Assembly: GCA_049509395.1 (NCBI GenBank)
Contig: JBEKZY010000117.1
Span: 1 to 15,403 of the forward strand
Source: JBEKIK01 sp049509395
GTDB taxonomy: Bacteria > Planctomycetota > Planctomycetia > Pirellulales > Thermoguttaceae
Direction of reading: 5' to 3'
Length of the DNA stretch: 15,403 nucleotides
This document shows positions 7,763-14,631 of the stretch, in pieces (the first letter of the stretch is position 1; every line of letters begins with the position of its first letter). The position numbers were made by a program, and so were the translations under genes. The notes under the pieces were generated by a model. The model saw only the letters and a program-made list of their open reading frames with translations. It searched no databases and was not told the DNA's origin.

Positions 7763-7766
7763 ACAA

Positions 7767-7790
7767 CACGGAGGCACGGAGGGCACGGAG
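7767..7790 (+). repeat. Left copy of inverted CACGGAG triplet repeat
   Basis: Three CACGGAG heptamers at 7767-7773, 7775-7781 and 7784-7790, separated by one and two bases, starting five bases after the aroC stop. They match, in inverted orientation and with the same one-base and two-base spacing, the repeat at 8228-8251. Confidence 0.88.
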
Positions 7791-7830
7791 AAGAACAGAT
7801 AATTTACTATCATAATGCCAAGGAAGGTTA

Positions 7831-8214
7831 ATGATGGGATTGCTAAAACATGAAAATCTAACTGAATCGATCATAGGCGCGGCGATAGAGGTTCATAAAG
7901 AACTGGGGCCGGGATTAATGGAATCGGCGCATGAAGAACGTTTGTGCCATGAATTAAGCGCCCGCAATTTGCCTTTTAATAGACAAGTACCGCTGCCTAT
8001 CTGTTATAAGAATATAAAGTTGGATTGCGGATATCGTATGGATATAGTTGTGGGAAATACAATCGTTCTTGAATTGAAATCTATTGAAAAGATTTTGCCT
8101 ATTCATGAGGCTCAAATTATTACCTATCTAAAACTGAGCAAACTACCAGTTGGATTATTGATCAATTTTAATGTCCCTTTACTAAAAGACGGCATACTGC
8201 GTCGAGTTAATTAA
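7831..8214 (+). CDS. GxxExxY family protein (PD-(D/E)XK nuclease-like)
   Basis: 127 residues, the usual size of this family (TIGR04256, related to PF13366). Conserved parts are LTESIIGAAIEVHKELGPG, then the signature region GLMESAHEERL, DCGYRMDIVVGNTIVLELKS with the Asp and E-x-K arrangement of PD-(D/E)XK nucleases, HEAQIITYLKLS, and the tail LLINFNVPLLKDGILRRV. In the signature G-x-x-E-x-x-Y the tyrosine is His here. The family has no established biochemical role that I can state. Two in-frame ATGs occur, 7831 and 7834; AGGAAGG at 7821-7827 is three or six bases away, favouring 7834. G+C is about 39% by hand count over 7861-8210, lower than both neighbours, and the gene is bracketed by inverted repeats, so it was probably acquired as a unit. 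Confidence 0.93.
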   Translation: MMGLLKHENLTESIIGAAIEVHKELGPGLMESAHEERLCHELSARNLPFNRQVPLPICYKNIKLDCGYRMDIVVGNTIVLELKSIEKILPIHEAQIITYLKLSKLPVGLLINFNVPLLKDGILRRVN

Positions 8215-8227
8215 GTTTGATTCAGAT

Positions 8228-8251
8228 CTCCGTGTCCTCCGTGTCTCCGTG
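8228..8251 (-). repeat. Right copy of inverted CACGGAG triplet repeat
   Basis: CTCCGTG at 8228-8234, 8237-8243 and 8245-8251, i.e. CACGGAG three times on the minus strand, with the spacing of the left copy. It begins 13 bases after the GxxExxY stop codon and is followed by TTTTTAAAAA (8252-8261) and six more T residues. It ends 30 bases before the next gene. Confidence 0.88.
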
Positions 8252-8281
8252 TTTTTAAAAATTTTTTGAAAGTGAACAAGG

Positions 8282-9619
8282 ATGTTCCGATTGCACGATA
8301 AAACGAGGCGGCGGATTTGCCTGGCGGGATTTTTTCTGTTCTGTATTGCGCCTACGCTGGGCGCGGCGGCTTGGTGCGCGATGAGGCACATGCCCTGGTC
8401 GGCTCAAGAGGAGGCAAATTCCCTGGGCCGTCAACTCGGGCTGGAAGTGCGCCTGGCCGGCCTGAAATACCTCCGGCCCGGCGTGGTGCTTTACGAAGAT
8501 TTTGAACTGCACGATCCGGAAACTGGTCAATGCCTGTTCCTGAGCAGGCTGCTTACAGTTGAATGGAAATCGATCGCCGACGGACAAGGCGGCGTCAAAC
8601 CGGTGATCGCGCTGTCGGCCTCGCAACCGGAGATCGAAACCGCCGGGTTGCGGCAGTTGGGCGATCTATTGCAACGGGCCATGCAGGGTCAAACCGGCCG
8701 GCCGGCCATGGATCTCAGCATTTCGGCCGGAGAATTGACATTGCGCGCTGGGATCAATTCCCAAACCTTTATCGATGTCGAGGGTGGATTGGATAATCCG
8801 CCCGGCGGCGTACAGGCTATCGTTTCCTTTCGTATTCCGGGGATCGACGTGACGGAGCCGGTGAAAATCCGCGCGGTTCGCAACCGTCAAACCAGCCCGC
8901 CGGCAAGCAGGTTTGAGTTGTCCACCGGAGACGGCTGCCTGCCTTGCGATTTGCTTGCCGCAGGCTTGCCGGAACTGGGCGCACTCGGATCGCGGTGCCG
9001 ATTTCGCGGCTATATCTACGCCAATCAGGATTCAGGCGGGCGGGCGCGTGATAATTGGTCGGGCGAAGTGACCGGCCAACTCCTGGGCGTCGAATTGGAT
9101 CGGTTGGTAACCGATCATTTTCCTCATAAATTAAGCGGCGCCGCCGACGTGACGATTCAAACCGCCCGGTTTAGTCACGGCCGGCTAGAGCAGGCTATCG
9201 GTACGATTCTCGCCGGGCCGGGCGTTGTCAGCCGCTCGCTGTTGCAAGCGGCGGTAAAGCATTTGCAACTCACAAGCGGGGCCGATCTTGATTTACTATG
9301 CGATCAAGTGCCTTATGATCGCATGGCTCTGGACCTGTTTATGGACGGCCAGGGTTTGCGGATCGCGGGCCAATGTTCCTCGGCCAATAGCGGCGTTGTC
9401 ATGACCGATCATCGGCTGTGTTTGCTGGCCGCGCCCGATACCAGATCTCGGCCGGCGGCGGCGTTTATCCAGACGTTGGTGCCCGAAAGCATGGTCCAAG
9501 TGCCCGCCACCGATCAAACCGACTGGCTTGTCGCTCATCTTCCCCTGCCCCCAGCAGTCGCCCCCCAAACCCGCGAAGCATCCGTGCCTTCGGGCCAATT
9601 ACGATTGAGGCGAGAATAG
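8282..9619 (+). CDS. Single-pass envelope protein of unknown function
   Basis: 445 residues. A basic N-terminus (HDKTRRRI) and one hydrophobic helix (about 12-33) place the rest outside the cytoplasm. The body is rich in short beta strands with repeated patterns such as VRLAGLKYLRPGVVLYEDFELHD, LSISAGELTLR and FRIPGIDVTEPVKIRA. This layered style is like AsmA/TamB-type envelope proteins, but I cannot identify a defining motif, so that is only a structural guess. The C-terminal 60 residues are rich in Pro and Ala and probably disordered. AAGG touches the ATG, too close for an ordinary Shine-Dalgarno sequence. The gene begins 30 bases after the right repeat of the GxxExxY cassette, so its native promoter may have been displaced. 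It converges with the SGNH gene, 76 bases away, without a visible terminator. Confidence 0.78.
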   Translation: MFRLHDKTRRRICLAGFFLFCIAPTLGAAAWCAMRHMPWSAQEEANSLGRQLGLEVRLAGLKYLRPGVVLYEDFELHDPETGQCLFLSRLLTVEWKSIADGQGGVKPVIALSASQPEIETAGLRQLGDLLQRAMQGQTGRPAMDLSISAGELTLRAGINSQTFIDVEGGLDNPPGGVQAIVSFRIPGIDVTEPVKIRAVRNRQTSPPASRFELSTGDGCLPCDLLAAGLPELGALGSRCRFRGYIYANQDSGGRARDNWSGEVTGQLLGVELDRLVTDHFPHKLSGAADVTIQTARFSHGRLEQAIGTILAGPGVVSRSLLQAAVKHLQLTSGADLDLLCDQVPYDRMALDLFMDGQGLRIAGQCSSANSGVVMTDHRLCLLAAPDTRSRPAAAFIQTLVPESMVQVPATDQTDWLVAHLPLPPAVAPQTREASVPSGQLRLRRE

Positions 9620-9695
9620 GCCAGACCAATCGTGTGGCAGGGGCATCTTGTCCGGGTATTTACGTTGCCATCGCTCACGAAACTCCATTTCTTTA

Positions 9696-11228
9696 TTACT
9701 TTATCTTCGACGCGCCGTCCTCAACTTTCAGAACTTCGGCGATCATGCGAGCCATGAAGTCGTGGCCGGTTTGCGAAAAATGCAGGCCGTCCAACGTGCC
9801 TCCGCTTAAGGCCCAGATGGCCGTAAGGCAGCGTTTCGGAATGAGGATCACACCATATTTTGCGGCTACCTCGCGTTGGGCTTGCCCAAACGCATTCTGA
9901 AAAGGAAATAGCGGCAGCTCAAACATCAGTATCGCTCGATGACCATGCAAGGAAGAGATAAGCGTGTCGAGTTGCTGGCGGAATATCGCGACGTCGGAGA
10001 ACATATCGTTGCCGCCGATCTCAAGAATCACTACGGCGTTGGTCTGCTTGGCGAGTTCCGCTTGCGCCAACGCAGAGTGCACCTTTGCACCCGGCTTCGC
10101 GAGATTAACGACCGTCAAGTGCGTCATATCGCCGAGCACCGCCGGCCAGCAGCGCATCTTCGGGCAGGGGCGTCCCGTTCTGTCTTCGTCCACGCCGGCG
10201 CTCAGGGAGTCACCCACGACATAGATTGTCTCGTGGGACCCGATAGAGAGTCGCGGAAACAGGTGATACGGAATCTCGGCTGTGCACATACCTATGCTGG
10301 TTACGATCAACACGCCGGCTGACGCAATGCGAGCCTTGGGCGTTGGACGCCACAAGCACAGCACGAGTGTCGCAGTGACGGCGACAAGCCAGACGGCGTA
10401 CGCCCACACCGGCAAGGGCGTCGCCGAGATGATCGCAACGACGATGCCGAGCAACGCCACAGCGATAAGCAGAGCCGCGACCAGTCGCGTCCGAAATCGC
10501 ACGAGCAGCAGGAGCGAGAGGACCGCCGCCGCGACTCCGGCAAAGAACGCTGTCCCATCGCCAAAACTCAACACGACGGGATTATTCATGTTTTCGCGGA
10601 GAAATTCCCTACAGGTTTGCGTCCAGGAAAACGGAGGCGGTGGGTTGACTACGCCTGTGTCGGTGTCGAGGCAATAGAACCGTTCAGGGTGCTCCTGGGT
10701 CGCTATGTTGAAAAGGATGTATTTCTTTTCCGGAATCAAGAGCAAATCACCAATAGAATAAATGTGTCGGGCCTTGAGATCCGCGATCCGCAACGCCTCG
10801 GAGCGCAGCTTGGCGTCGTCCTGTTGCAGAACCGTGGCCGCCGGAAAAAGCTCACTTACGCGGGAGGGATGGAACTGCATGACAATGCAGGTGATGTGCT
10901 CGCCTTTACATTCTTTGGGCACCGCGATCTCGCCGGGCCGATCAGGAATCACCACCGCCCACAGCACGTTGGACCCGTGGCAGCCGAAAACAACCTGCGA
11001 TGGGCCGAGCTTGATAGAAAACTTGTCGCTCAGGTCATAGATAAATTCTTTCAGACGCCAGATATCTTGCGGCGTCGAGGTCCACGCATAGCCGACGGGT
11101 TGCTTGCTGAATTCCAGCGTCGCCGGATATCGCTTGCCCAAGTCGACAGGTTGGCCTAGAGCAATGCCGCCGCGACATATCGCTCCGATGAGTACGGACC
11201 CAATTGCAACGATGTGAAGGCACTTCAT
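9696..11228 (-). CDS. SGNH/GDSL-type hydrolase with internal membrane helices
   Basis: 510 residues in three parts. Residues 1-25 are a signal peptide or first helix, followed by a soluble domain to about 215 of unknown type. Four hydrophobic helices follow: about 219-243, 248-268, 273-293 and 301-318. The C-terminal 190 residues form an SGNH hydrolase: VVGDSLSAG with Ser341 (block I), Gly380 in NLAKPGAK (block II), GGND with Asn407 (block III), and D480-G-L-H483 (block V). All four catalytic-block residues are present, so it is predicted to be an active esterase or acetylhydrolase; the substrate is unknown. With this topology the hydrolase may lie on the outer face of the cytoplasmic membrane, where cell-wall or polysaccharide acyl groups would be natural targets (inference). 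Its own upstream region suggests separate transcription from the lipoprotein gene. Confidence 0.88.
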   Translation of the reverse strand: MKCLHIVAIGSVLIGAICRGGIALGQPVDLGKRYPATLEFSKQPVGYAWTSTPQDIWRLKEFIYDLSDKFSIKLGPSQVVFGCHGSNVLWAVVIPDRPGEIAVPKECKGEHITCIVMQFHPSRVSELFPAATVLQQDDAKLRSEALRIADLKARHIYSIGDLLLIPEKKYILFNIATQEHPERFYCLDTDTGVVNPPPPFSWTQTCREFLRENMNNPVVLSFGDGTAFFAGVAAAVLSLLLLVRFRTRLVAALLIAVALLGIVVAIISATPLPVWAYAVWLVAVTATLVLCLWRPTPKARIASAGVLIVTSIGMCTAEIPYHLFPRLSIGSHETIYVVGDSLSAGVDEDRTGRPCPKMRCWPAVLGDMTHLTVVNLAKPGAKVHSALAQAELAKQTNAVVILEIGGNDMFSDVAIFRQQLDTLISSLHGHRAILMFELPLFPFQNAFGQAQREVAAKYGVILIPKRCLTAIWALSGGTLDGLHFSQTGHDFMARMIAEVLKVEDGASKIK

Positions 11229-11302
11229 TTCTTTAGCTCTTCTCCCAGATGGGAACCCATGACAGCCGCACCGTCAGCTTCGGGGACGCCGCAGCCACTG
11301 AC

Positions 11303-11330
11303 ATATTACCGTGTAATTCACCTGAAGCAA
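11303..11330 (-). promoter_or_regulatory. Weak candidate promoter of the SGNH hydrolase gene
   Basis: Read on the minus strand: TTGCTT (11325-11330), a 16-base spacer, and TAATAT (11303-11308; 4 of 6 match TATAAT). The -35 match is poor. A small dyad, TCCCA-GA-TGGGA, lies in the leader near 11244-11255. Confidence 0.28.
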
Positions 11331-11377
11331 GCTCCCGGGCTAAACGGACGCTATATCATCCTCAGCACTATTCTAGA

Positions 11378-11767
11378 TTAACGAACGGTTCGCGAGTTTG
11401 AATCGCCCGTTTGCTGCGGGGGAATTGTCTCGGCTGATGATTGCGCGCGCTCGCGGGCCAGGGCTTTGAACTGCTCGTATAATGCGGAATGTTCGCGTTC
11501 GTAATTGGCCATTTGCCGGAGGTCCAAGTCGACCTGTTGTTTGAGCAGGGCGATTTGCTCCTCGGACAGGTTCAACTTGTTTTCCATGTCGTTGCCATGC
11601 GATTTCAGATTTTCGATTTCGGCCAATTGGGCGGCATTTTGCTCGGATAGGATTCGGCTCTGGGCCTGGGCGCTGTTAAGACTGGTTTTACTGGTGAATA
11701 AACAGCCCGAGATTAAACAGATCGAGCCTAACGCCAGAAACACCTGCCACGGCCTTGTACGCTTCAT
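11378..11767 (-). CDS. Small coiled-coil lipoprotein
   Basis: 129 residues. The start MKRTRPWQVFLALGSICLISGC is a lipoprotein signal peptide with lipobox I-S-G-C and lipidated Cys22. Residues 28-110 are strongly alpha-helical and heptad-like (LSEQNAAQLAEIENLKSHG, LNLSEEQIALLKQQVDLDLRQM), a likely coiled coil; the last 20 residues are polar and probably disordered. The N-terminal half resembles that of planctomycete OmpA-family lipoproteins, but no peptidoglycan-binding OmpA domain follows. It may therefore be a short periplasmic spacer or a truncated relative. A clear Shine-Dalgarno sequence (AAAGGAGT, 11774-11781 on the complement) fixes the start at 11767. It lies 102 bases after the HTH gene on the same strand, with a possible promoter of its own. 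Confidence 0.88.
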   Translation of the reverse strand: MKRTRPWQVFLALGSICLISGCLFTSKTSLNSAQAQSRILSEQNAAQLAEIENLKSHGNDMENKLNLSEEQIALLKQQVDLDLRQMANYEREHSALYEQFKALARERAQSSAETIPPQQTGDSNSRTVR

Positions 11768-11796
11768 GATTCGACTCCTTTCGAATCGCCGCCAAA

Positions 11797-11826
11797 GTAT
11801 TAACCAACCCCCGGTTTAATTATCAA
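11797..11826 (-). promoter_or_regulatory. Candidate promoter with flanking direct repeats, lipoprotein gene
   Basis: On the minus strand: TTGATA (11821-11826; 5 of 6 match TTGACA), an 18-base spacer, and a weak TAATAC (11797-11802). Two identical 11-base repeats, CAACCCCCGGT on the plus strand (11805-11815 and 11824-11834), lie in the spacer and over the -35 box, 19 bases apart. Next to them is a hairpin, CCGGTG-TGTT-CACCGG (11830-11845). Confidence 0.35.
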
Positions 11827-11869
11827 CCCCCGGTGTGTTCACCGGTGGCTAAATATTTTGGGATAGGCA

Positions 11870-13048
11870 TTATTTTTCGAACAATCCGACAATCGTATCC
11901 ATCAGCCAGGTATTTACGCTGCCGGCCGAATTCCAACTCCACATGTTCCGCAGGAGGTCGTAGACCATGGCGCCGCAGAGGAGCAGGAAGAACAAGCACA
12001 AGCCCAGGAAAACGATGTTCCAGGTGGTATAGGGCGCTTCGGGCAAGAAGGAGCCGGCCGGTGCTACTGCCGCACTTTCGGCCATTGCGGCGGCGGACAT
12101 GCCCAAGCTCGGCCCGCCTAAAGGCGCCTGTCCCAGGGAAACGCCCGCGCCCAGATCGCCTAGGCCCTCGCCGAACAGGGTTGCCACGCCTGGCCCCGGG
12201 GCCCCGGCTTCATCGCCTTCGGTGTCCAAGGCAATGACTTGCGAACCGCTTTCCGACTCGTCGGCCTCGGTTGTCTCTTCGGTGGGCGTGAGCAAAAAGT
12301 CGTCATCCGCCTTGATGCCGGAATGAGACTTGGAGCTTTCGGCCAGTTGCAAGATGTCTTCTTCGCCAAGTTCCAGCGATTCTCCCGTGCCGCTTCCGCC
12401 CAGTTCCAGAGGCTCATCCAAGCTCAGGCCGCTATCGGCCGGATCGACCAGTGAAATGCCGCTATCGCCGGTAAGCGTAATGCCGCTGCCTGAACTGCCC
12501 CCGCCGATTACCGCTTCGTCGTCGTCCGACGGCTTCGCGTTGATGGAAAGCGAGGAAGTGCCGGTGGGCGATTCGGATGTTGGTTTCTTGGCCGCGTCCA
12601 AACCGATGTTGCTTTCAGCCAGGCTCAGGTCTTCGGCCATGCCAAGATCGAGATCTTCGAACTTGCCGACCTTTGAATCGGGCTTGGCTTTTGCGATGGG
12701 CGGAGTAGCCGATTGGTCGGAAACGTTTACATCGCTGCCCACCAGTTGGATATCGCTTTCGCCATGGGGCGCTGTTTCCATGCCTATCACCGTTCCCGAG
12801 GTCCCGGTACCCGACTGGCCGAGCTCCACTTCGCTTAGGAGCACTTCATCGGTATCTTCAATGTTCGGTGGGGCAGCTTGGGCCTTGCGATCGGTGGCCA
12901 TGCGCTCGATGTCTTCGGTCTTGAATTTCCAGTCGGCGCCGTCGCGATATCCGTATATTTCACGGCGCTCCAGCATCTGACGCACGGCCTCTTCGGTGAT
13001 GCCGAATATCTGGGCGGTTTCTTTGACATTGTAATATTTTTGGGCCAT
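11870..13048 (-). CDS. Membrane-anchored helix-turn-helix protein
   Basis: 392 residues from the ATG at 13048; an upstream TTG at 13066 would add six residues but is less likely, since GAG sits six bases before the ATG and the ATG opens directly on the domain. Residues 4-55 (YYNVKETAQIFGITEEAVRQ, then a wing with GYRDGADWKFKTEDIERM) form a MerR/excisionase-type winged helix (HTH_17, PF12728). About 60-335 is acidic, Ser/Gly-rich and repetitive (SGITL, SGISL, SGLSL, LELG), probably disordered. One strong membrane helix spans about 343-366 (NIVFLGLCLFFLLLCGAMVYD), followed by a second amphipathic segment at 377-391. A DNA-binding head tethered to the membrane would be a transcription factor or a DNA-membrane tether; the excisionase-like head could also bind protein. 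It lies between a small secreted protein and a lipoprotein gene on the same strand. Confidence 0.88.
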   Translation of the reverse strand: MAQKYYNVKETAQIFGITEEAVRQMLERREIYGYRDGADWKFKTEDIERMATDRKAQAAPPNIEDTDEVLLSEVELGQSGTGTSGTVIGMETAPHGESDIQLVGSDVNVSDQSATPPIAKAKPDSKVGKFEDLDLGMAEDLSLAESNIGLDAAKKPTSESPTGTSSLSINAKPSDDDEAVIGGGSSGSGITLTGDSGISLVDPADSGLSLDEPLELGGSGTGESLELGEEDILQLAESSKSHSGIKADDDFLLTPTEETTEADESESGSQVIALDTEGDEAGAPGPGVATLFGEGLGDLGAGVSLGQAPLGGPSLGMSAAAMAESAAVAPAGSFLPEAPYTTWNIVFLGLCLFFLLLCGAMVYDLLRNMWSWNSAGSVNTWLMDTIVGLFEK

Positions 13049-13126
13049 TGCAGTCTCGTTATCCAATTTGCTTGGATGGTTGTTTCCCTGAGCGGCCTTT
13101 TGGTTGCCACGCCGAGGGAAAAAAGC

Positions 13127-13480
13127 TTATCTCTGTTCCAAAAGTGTTTGTATCTCCTGCGGTAGAGGAGCTTCGTTGTTATAGTTAGTCATTTGTAGGT
13201 CCCAGCGGAGGTTGCGAACGCTTCGTAGCGCGATTTTACCTGTATTCGCATCGATCCGATATACGCTCATTACTTGTTGCTTTGGTTCGATAACCGCCAG
13301 CAATTGCCCCTGTGCTTTGTCGCCCGGGGTAATCGGCACTACCATAAGTTCGCCGCTTCCGGCAGGCGCCGTTGCCGGTTGCGGGCGTTGGGCAAAAACC
13401 TCGCTGTGCTGTCCGAAACCAGCCACGGCCGCCACCATCAGTACGGCCCCAATCAGAAGCCCCAAACCAAGCTTTTTCAT
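13127..13480 (-). CDS. Small secreted protein
   Basis: 117 residues. A signal peptide of about 23-30 residues (MKKLGLGLLIGAVLMVAAVAG, with a possible cleavage after VFA) precedes a small beta-rich domain: ELMVVPITP, GQLLAVIEPKQQVMSVYRID, TGKIALRSVRNLRWDLQM, and a helical tail, PLPQEIQTLLEQR. The V-Y-R-I-D...G-K-I-x-L pattern suggests a protein that reports a single beta-propeller-like or Greek-key blade; I do not recognise a family. The start is supported by AGGTG (complement of 13485-13489), four bases from the ATG. It is the first gene of a minus-strand cluster, 78 bases ahead of the HTH gene, and a long hairpin (13505-13549) lies in its leader. Confidence 0.78.
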   Translation of the reverse strand: MKKLGLGLLIGAVLMVAAVAGFGQHSEVFAQRPQPATAPAGSGELMVVPITPGDKAQGQLLAVIEPKQQVMSVYRIDANTGKIALRSVRNLRWDLQMTNYNNEAPLPQEIQTLLEQR

Positions 13481-13504
13481 AACACACCTAAACTTTAAGG
13501 GTTA

Positions 13505-13549
13505 GGGAAACTGGGGCTTCCAACATTTATTCTAAAAGCCCCATTTCCC
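13505..13549 (-). promoter_or_regulatory. Long hairpin in the leader of the secreted-protein gene
   Basis: GGGAAA (13505-13510) plus TGGGGCTT (13512-13519) pair with AAGCCCCA (13536-13543) plus TTTCCC (13544-13549): 14 pairs with one bulged base and a 16-base loop. No T-run follows in either direction, so it is not an ordinary intrinsic terminator. It lies 25-69 bases before the ATG at 13480 and may protect the messenger, control translation or be a binding site. Confidence 0.6.
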
Positions 13550-13935
13550 GATGCAAGTAAAAAATGATCCCAAAGGGGGAATAGCAATTCAATAATACAT
13601 CTTATGGGTGGTATGCAATCGTTTCCTAAGGAAGATGCGTATCGGATGGTCGGACAAGTGCCGAAATCTTAAGATATTTTCCCCATATTGCCAACTAAGC
13701 CGGGCGAGTTTATCGAGCCGGGCAGGTGCATGCAAGGGCAGATTGGAGGGGGTTTTCAGAGGAACACCGAACGGCAAAAGAGTGAAATCACGAAGGCGGA
13801 CAAGAATAGTCTAGCCCAATCGCCTGCAATCGGTGCGCGTTAAGTCATATCCAATTCCCTTCCCGGACAAAGGATTCATTCATAAAATTGGCATTAGTTC
13901 AAAACAAATGCATTTGATCCAAATCTGGGACCTTT
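13550..13935. other. Divergent intergenic region before queC
   Basis: 386 bases without a supportable gene. It must hold the promoters for the leftward secreted-protein cluster and rightward queC. A weak -10 (TAAAAT, 13881-13886) precedes queC without a good -35. Two direct copies of AGCCGGGC (13698-13705 and 13716-13723, 18 bases apart) and a palindrome TGCATGCA (13727-13734) lie in the middle. No preQ1 riboswitch fold was recognised. Confidence 0.4.
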
Positions 13936-14631
13936 ATGCCGTCAGCAAACTCAACCACACCGATCGGTCTTTTGCTTAGCGGCGGGCTGGATAGTTGTAT
14001 ATTGCTGGAACATCTGGCGAGCCTGGGGCATAGGGTGCAGCCGTTTTATATTCGTTCGCAATTGCATTGGGAGGAGGAGGAACAGCGGTCGGTGCGGGCG
14101 TTTTTACAGGCCGTGGGAAAAGATAATATCGAGCGGCTGGTGGTTTTGGAGATGCCGCTAACGGACCTTTACGGCAGGCATTGGAGCACGGATGGGCAGG
14201 GCGTGCCCGATGCTCATACGACCGACGATGCCGTGTACTTACCCGGCCGCAATGCACTGCTTATAATTAAGGCGTCGATTTGGTGCCGGCTAAATGGGAT
14301 CGGACAACTGGCCCTGGCCGTTTTAGGCTCGAATCCATTCGGCGACGCAACTGTGGAGTTTTTCGATGATCTGGAATCGGCCTTGGATCGCGCCACCGGA
14401 GGGCGGGTGCGAGTTGTGCGGCCCTTTGCCCAGTTCAATAAACAGCAGGTAATGCGGCTTGGCCGCGATTTTCCCCTGGAACTGACCTTTTCCTGTATCG
14501 CCCCGGTCGACGGACTTCATTGCGGTGTTTGCAACAAGTGCGCGGAGAGGCAAAAGGCATTTAAACTGATTAACATGGCGGATCCAACCCATTATATAAA
14601 AACTAATGAAACTCAATTCCCTAATCCCTAG
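13936..14631 (+). CDS. queC: 7-cyano-7-deazaguanine (preQ0) synthase, QueC-like
   Basis: 231 residues. QueC converts 7-carboxy-7-deazaguanine to preQ0 with ATP and ammonia, in queuosine synthesis. Visible motifs are the PP-loop SGGLDS (15-20), YLPGRN (101-106, the usual PGRN motif), and the zinc-binding cysteines Cys187, Cys196, Cys199 and Cys202 in the CGVCNKCAERQKAF region. The middle of the protein is unlike typical QueC: FYIRSQLHWEEEEQ and GSNPFGDATVEFFDD replace the more common Y-G-Q-R-H and Y-P-D-C-R-P-E-F segments. It may thus be a divergent branch, but the neighbouring queD favours the same pathway. GGGA lies seven bases before the ATG. The stop codon falls inside a CCCTARY repeat array, so the last few residues (TQFPNP) are repeat-encoded. 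Confidence 0.88.
   Translation: MPSANSTTPIGLLLSGGLDSCILLEHLASLGHRVQPFYIRSQLHWEEEEQRSVRAFLQAVGKDNIERLVVLEMPLTDLYGRHWSTDGQGVPDAHTTDDAVYLPGRNALLIIKASIWCRLNGIGQLALAVLGSNPFGDATVEFFDDLESALDRATGGRVRVVRPFAQFNKQQVMRLGRDFPLELTFSCIAPVDGLHCGVCNKCAERQKAFKLINMADPTHYIKTNETQFPNP

Larger units (their letters stand above)
7766..8252. mobile_element. Putative repeat-bounded GxxExxY cassette
   Basis: The inverted CACGGAG repeats at 7767-7790 and 8228-8251 enclose one gene and almost nothing else, giving a unit of about 486 bases. Lower G+C than the flanks supports insertion. No transposase, integrase or obvious target-site duplication is present, so if mobile it is non-autonomous. The alternative is that the repeats are a dispersed family that landed on both sides independently. 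Confidence 0.45.

Noticed and set aside
7767..8251. CACGGAG repeats considered as a CRISPR array
   Set aside because: Units are seven bases with one- or two-base spacing and inverted at the far end; there are no unique spacers.
8182..8391. Minus-strand frame of 69 residues containing NTETRRTRR
   Set aside because: The Arg/Thr motif is just the translated CACGGAG repeat, and the frame overlaps the end of one gene and the start of another.
12330..12980. Plus-strand Ser/Pro-rich frame of 216 residues
   Set aside because: It is the complement of the acidic Ser/Gly-rich linker of the HTH protein, an expected shadow.
13049..13066. TTG at 13066 as start of the HTH protein
   Set aside because: The ATG at 13048 opens at the conserved domain and has GAG at a suitable distance; the TTG has no ribosome-binding sequence before it.
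13589..13814. Short frames on both strands in the queC upstream region
   Set aside because: About 60 residues each, overlapping, without ribosome-binding sequences, hydrophobic signals or motifs.
13815..13935. preQ1 riboswitch upstream of queC
   Set aside because: No stem-loop with the characteristic A-rich tail and pseudoknot partner was recognised.
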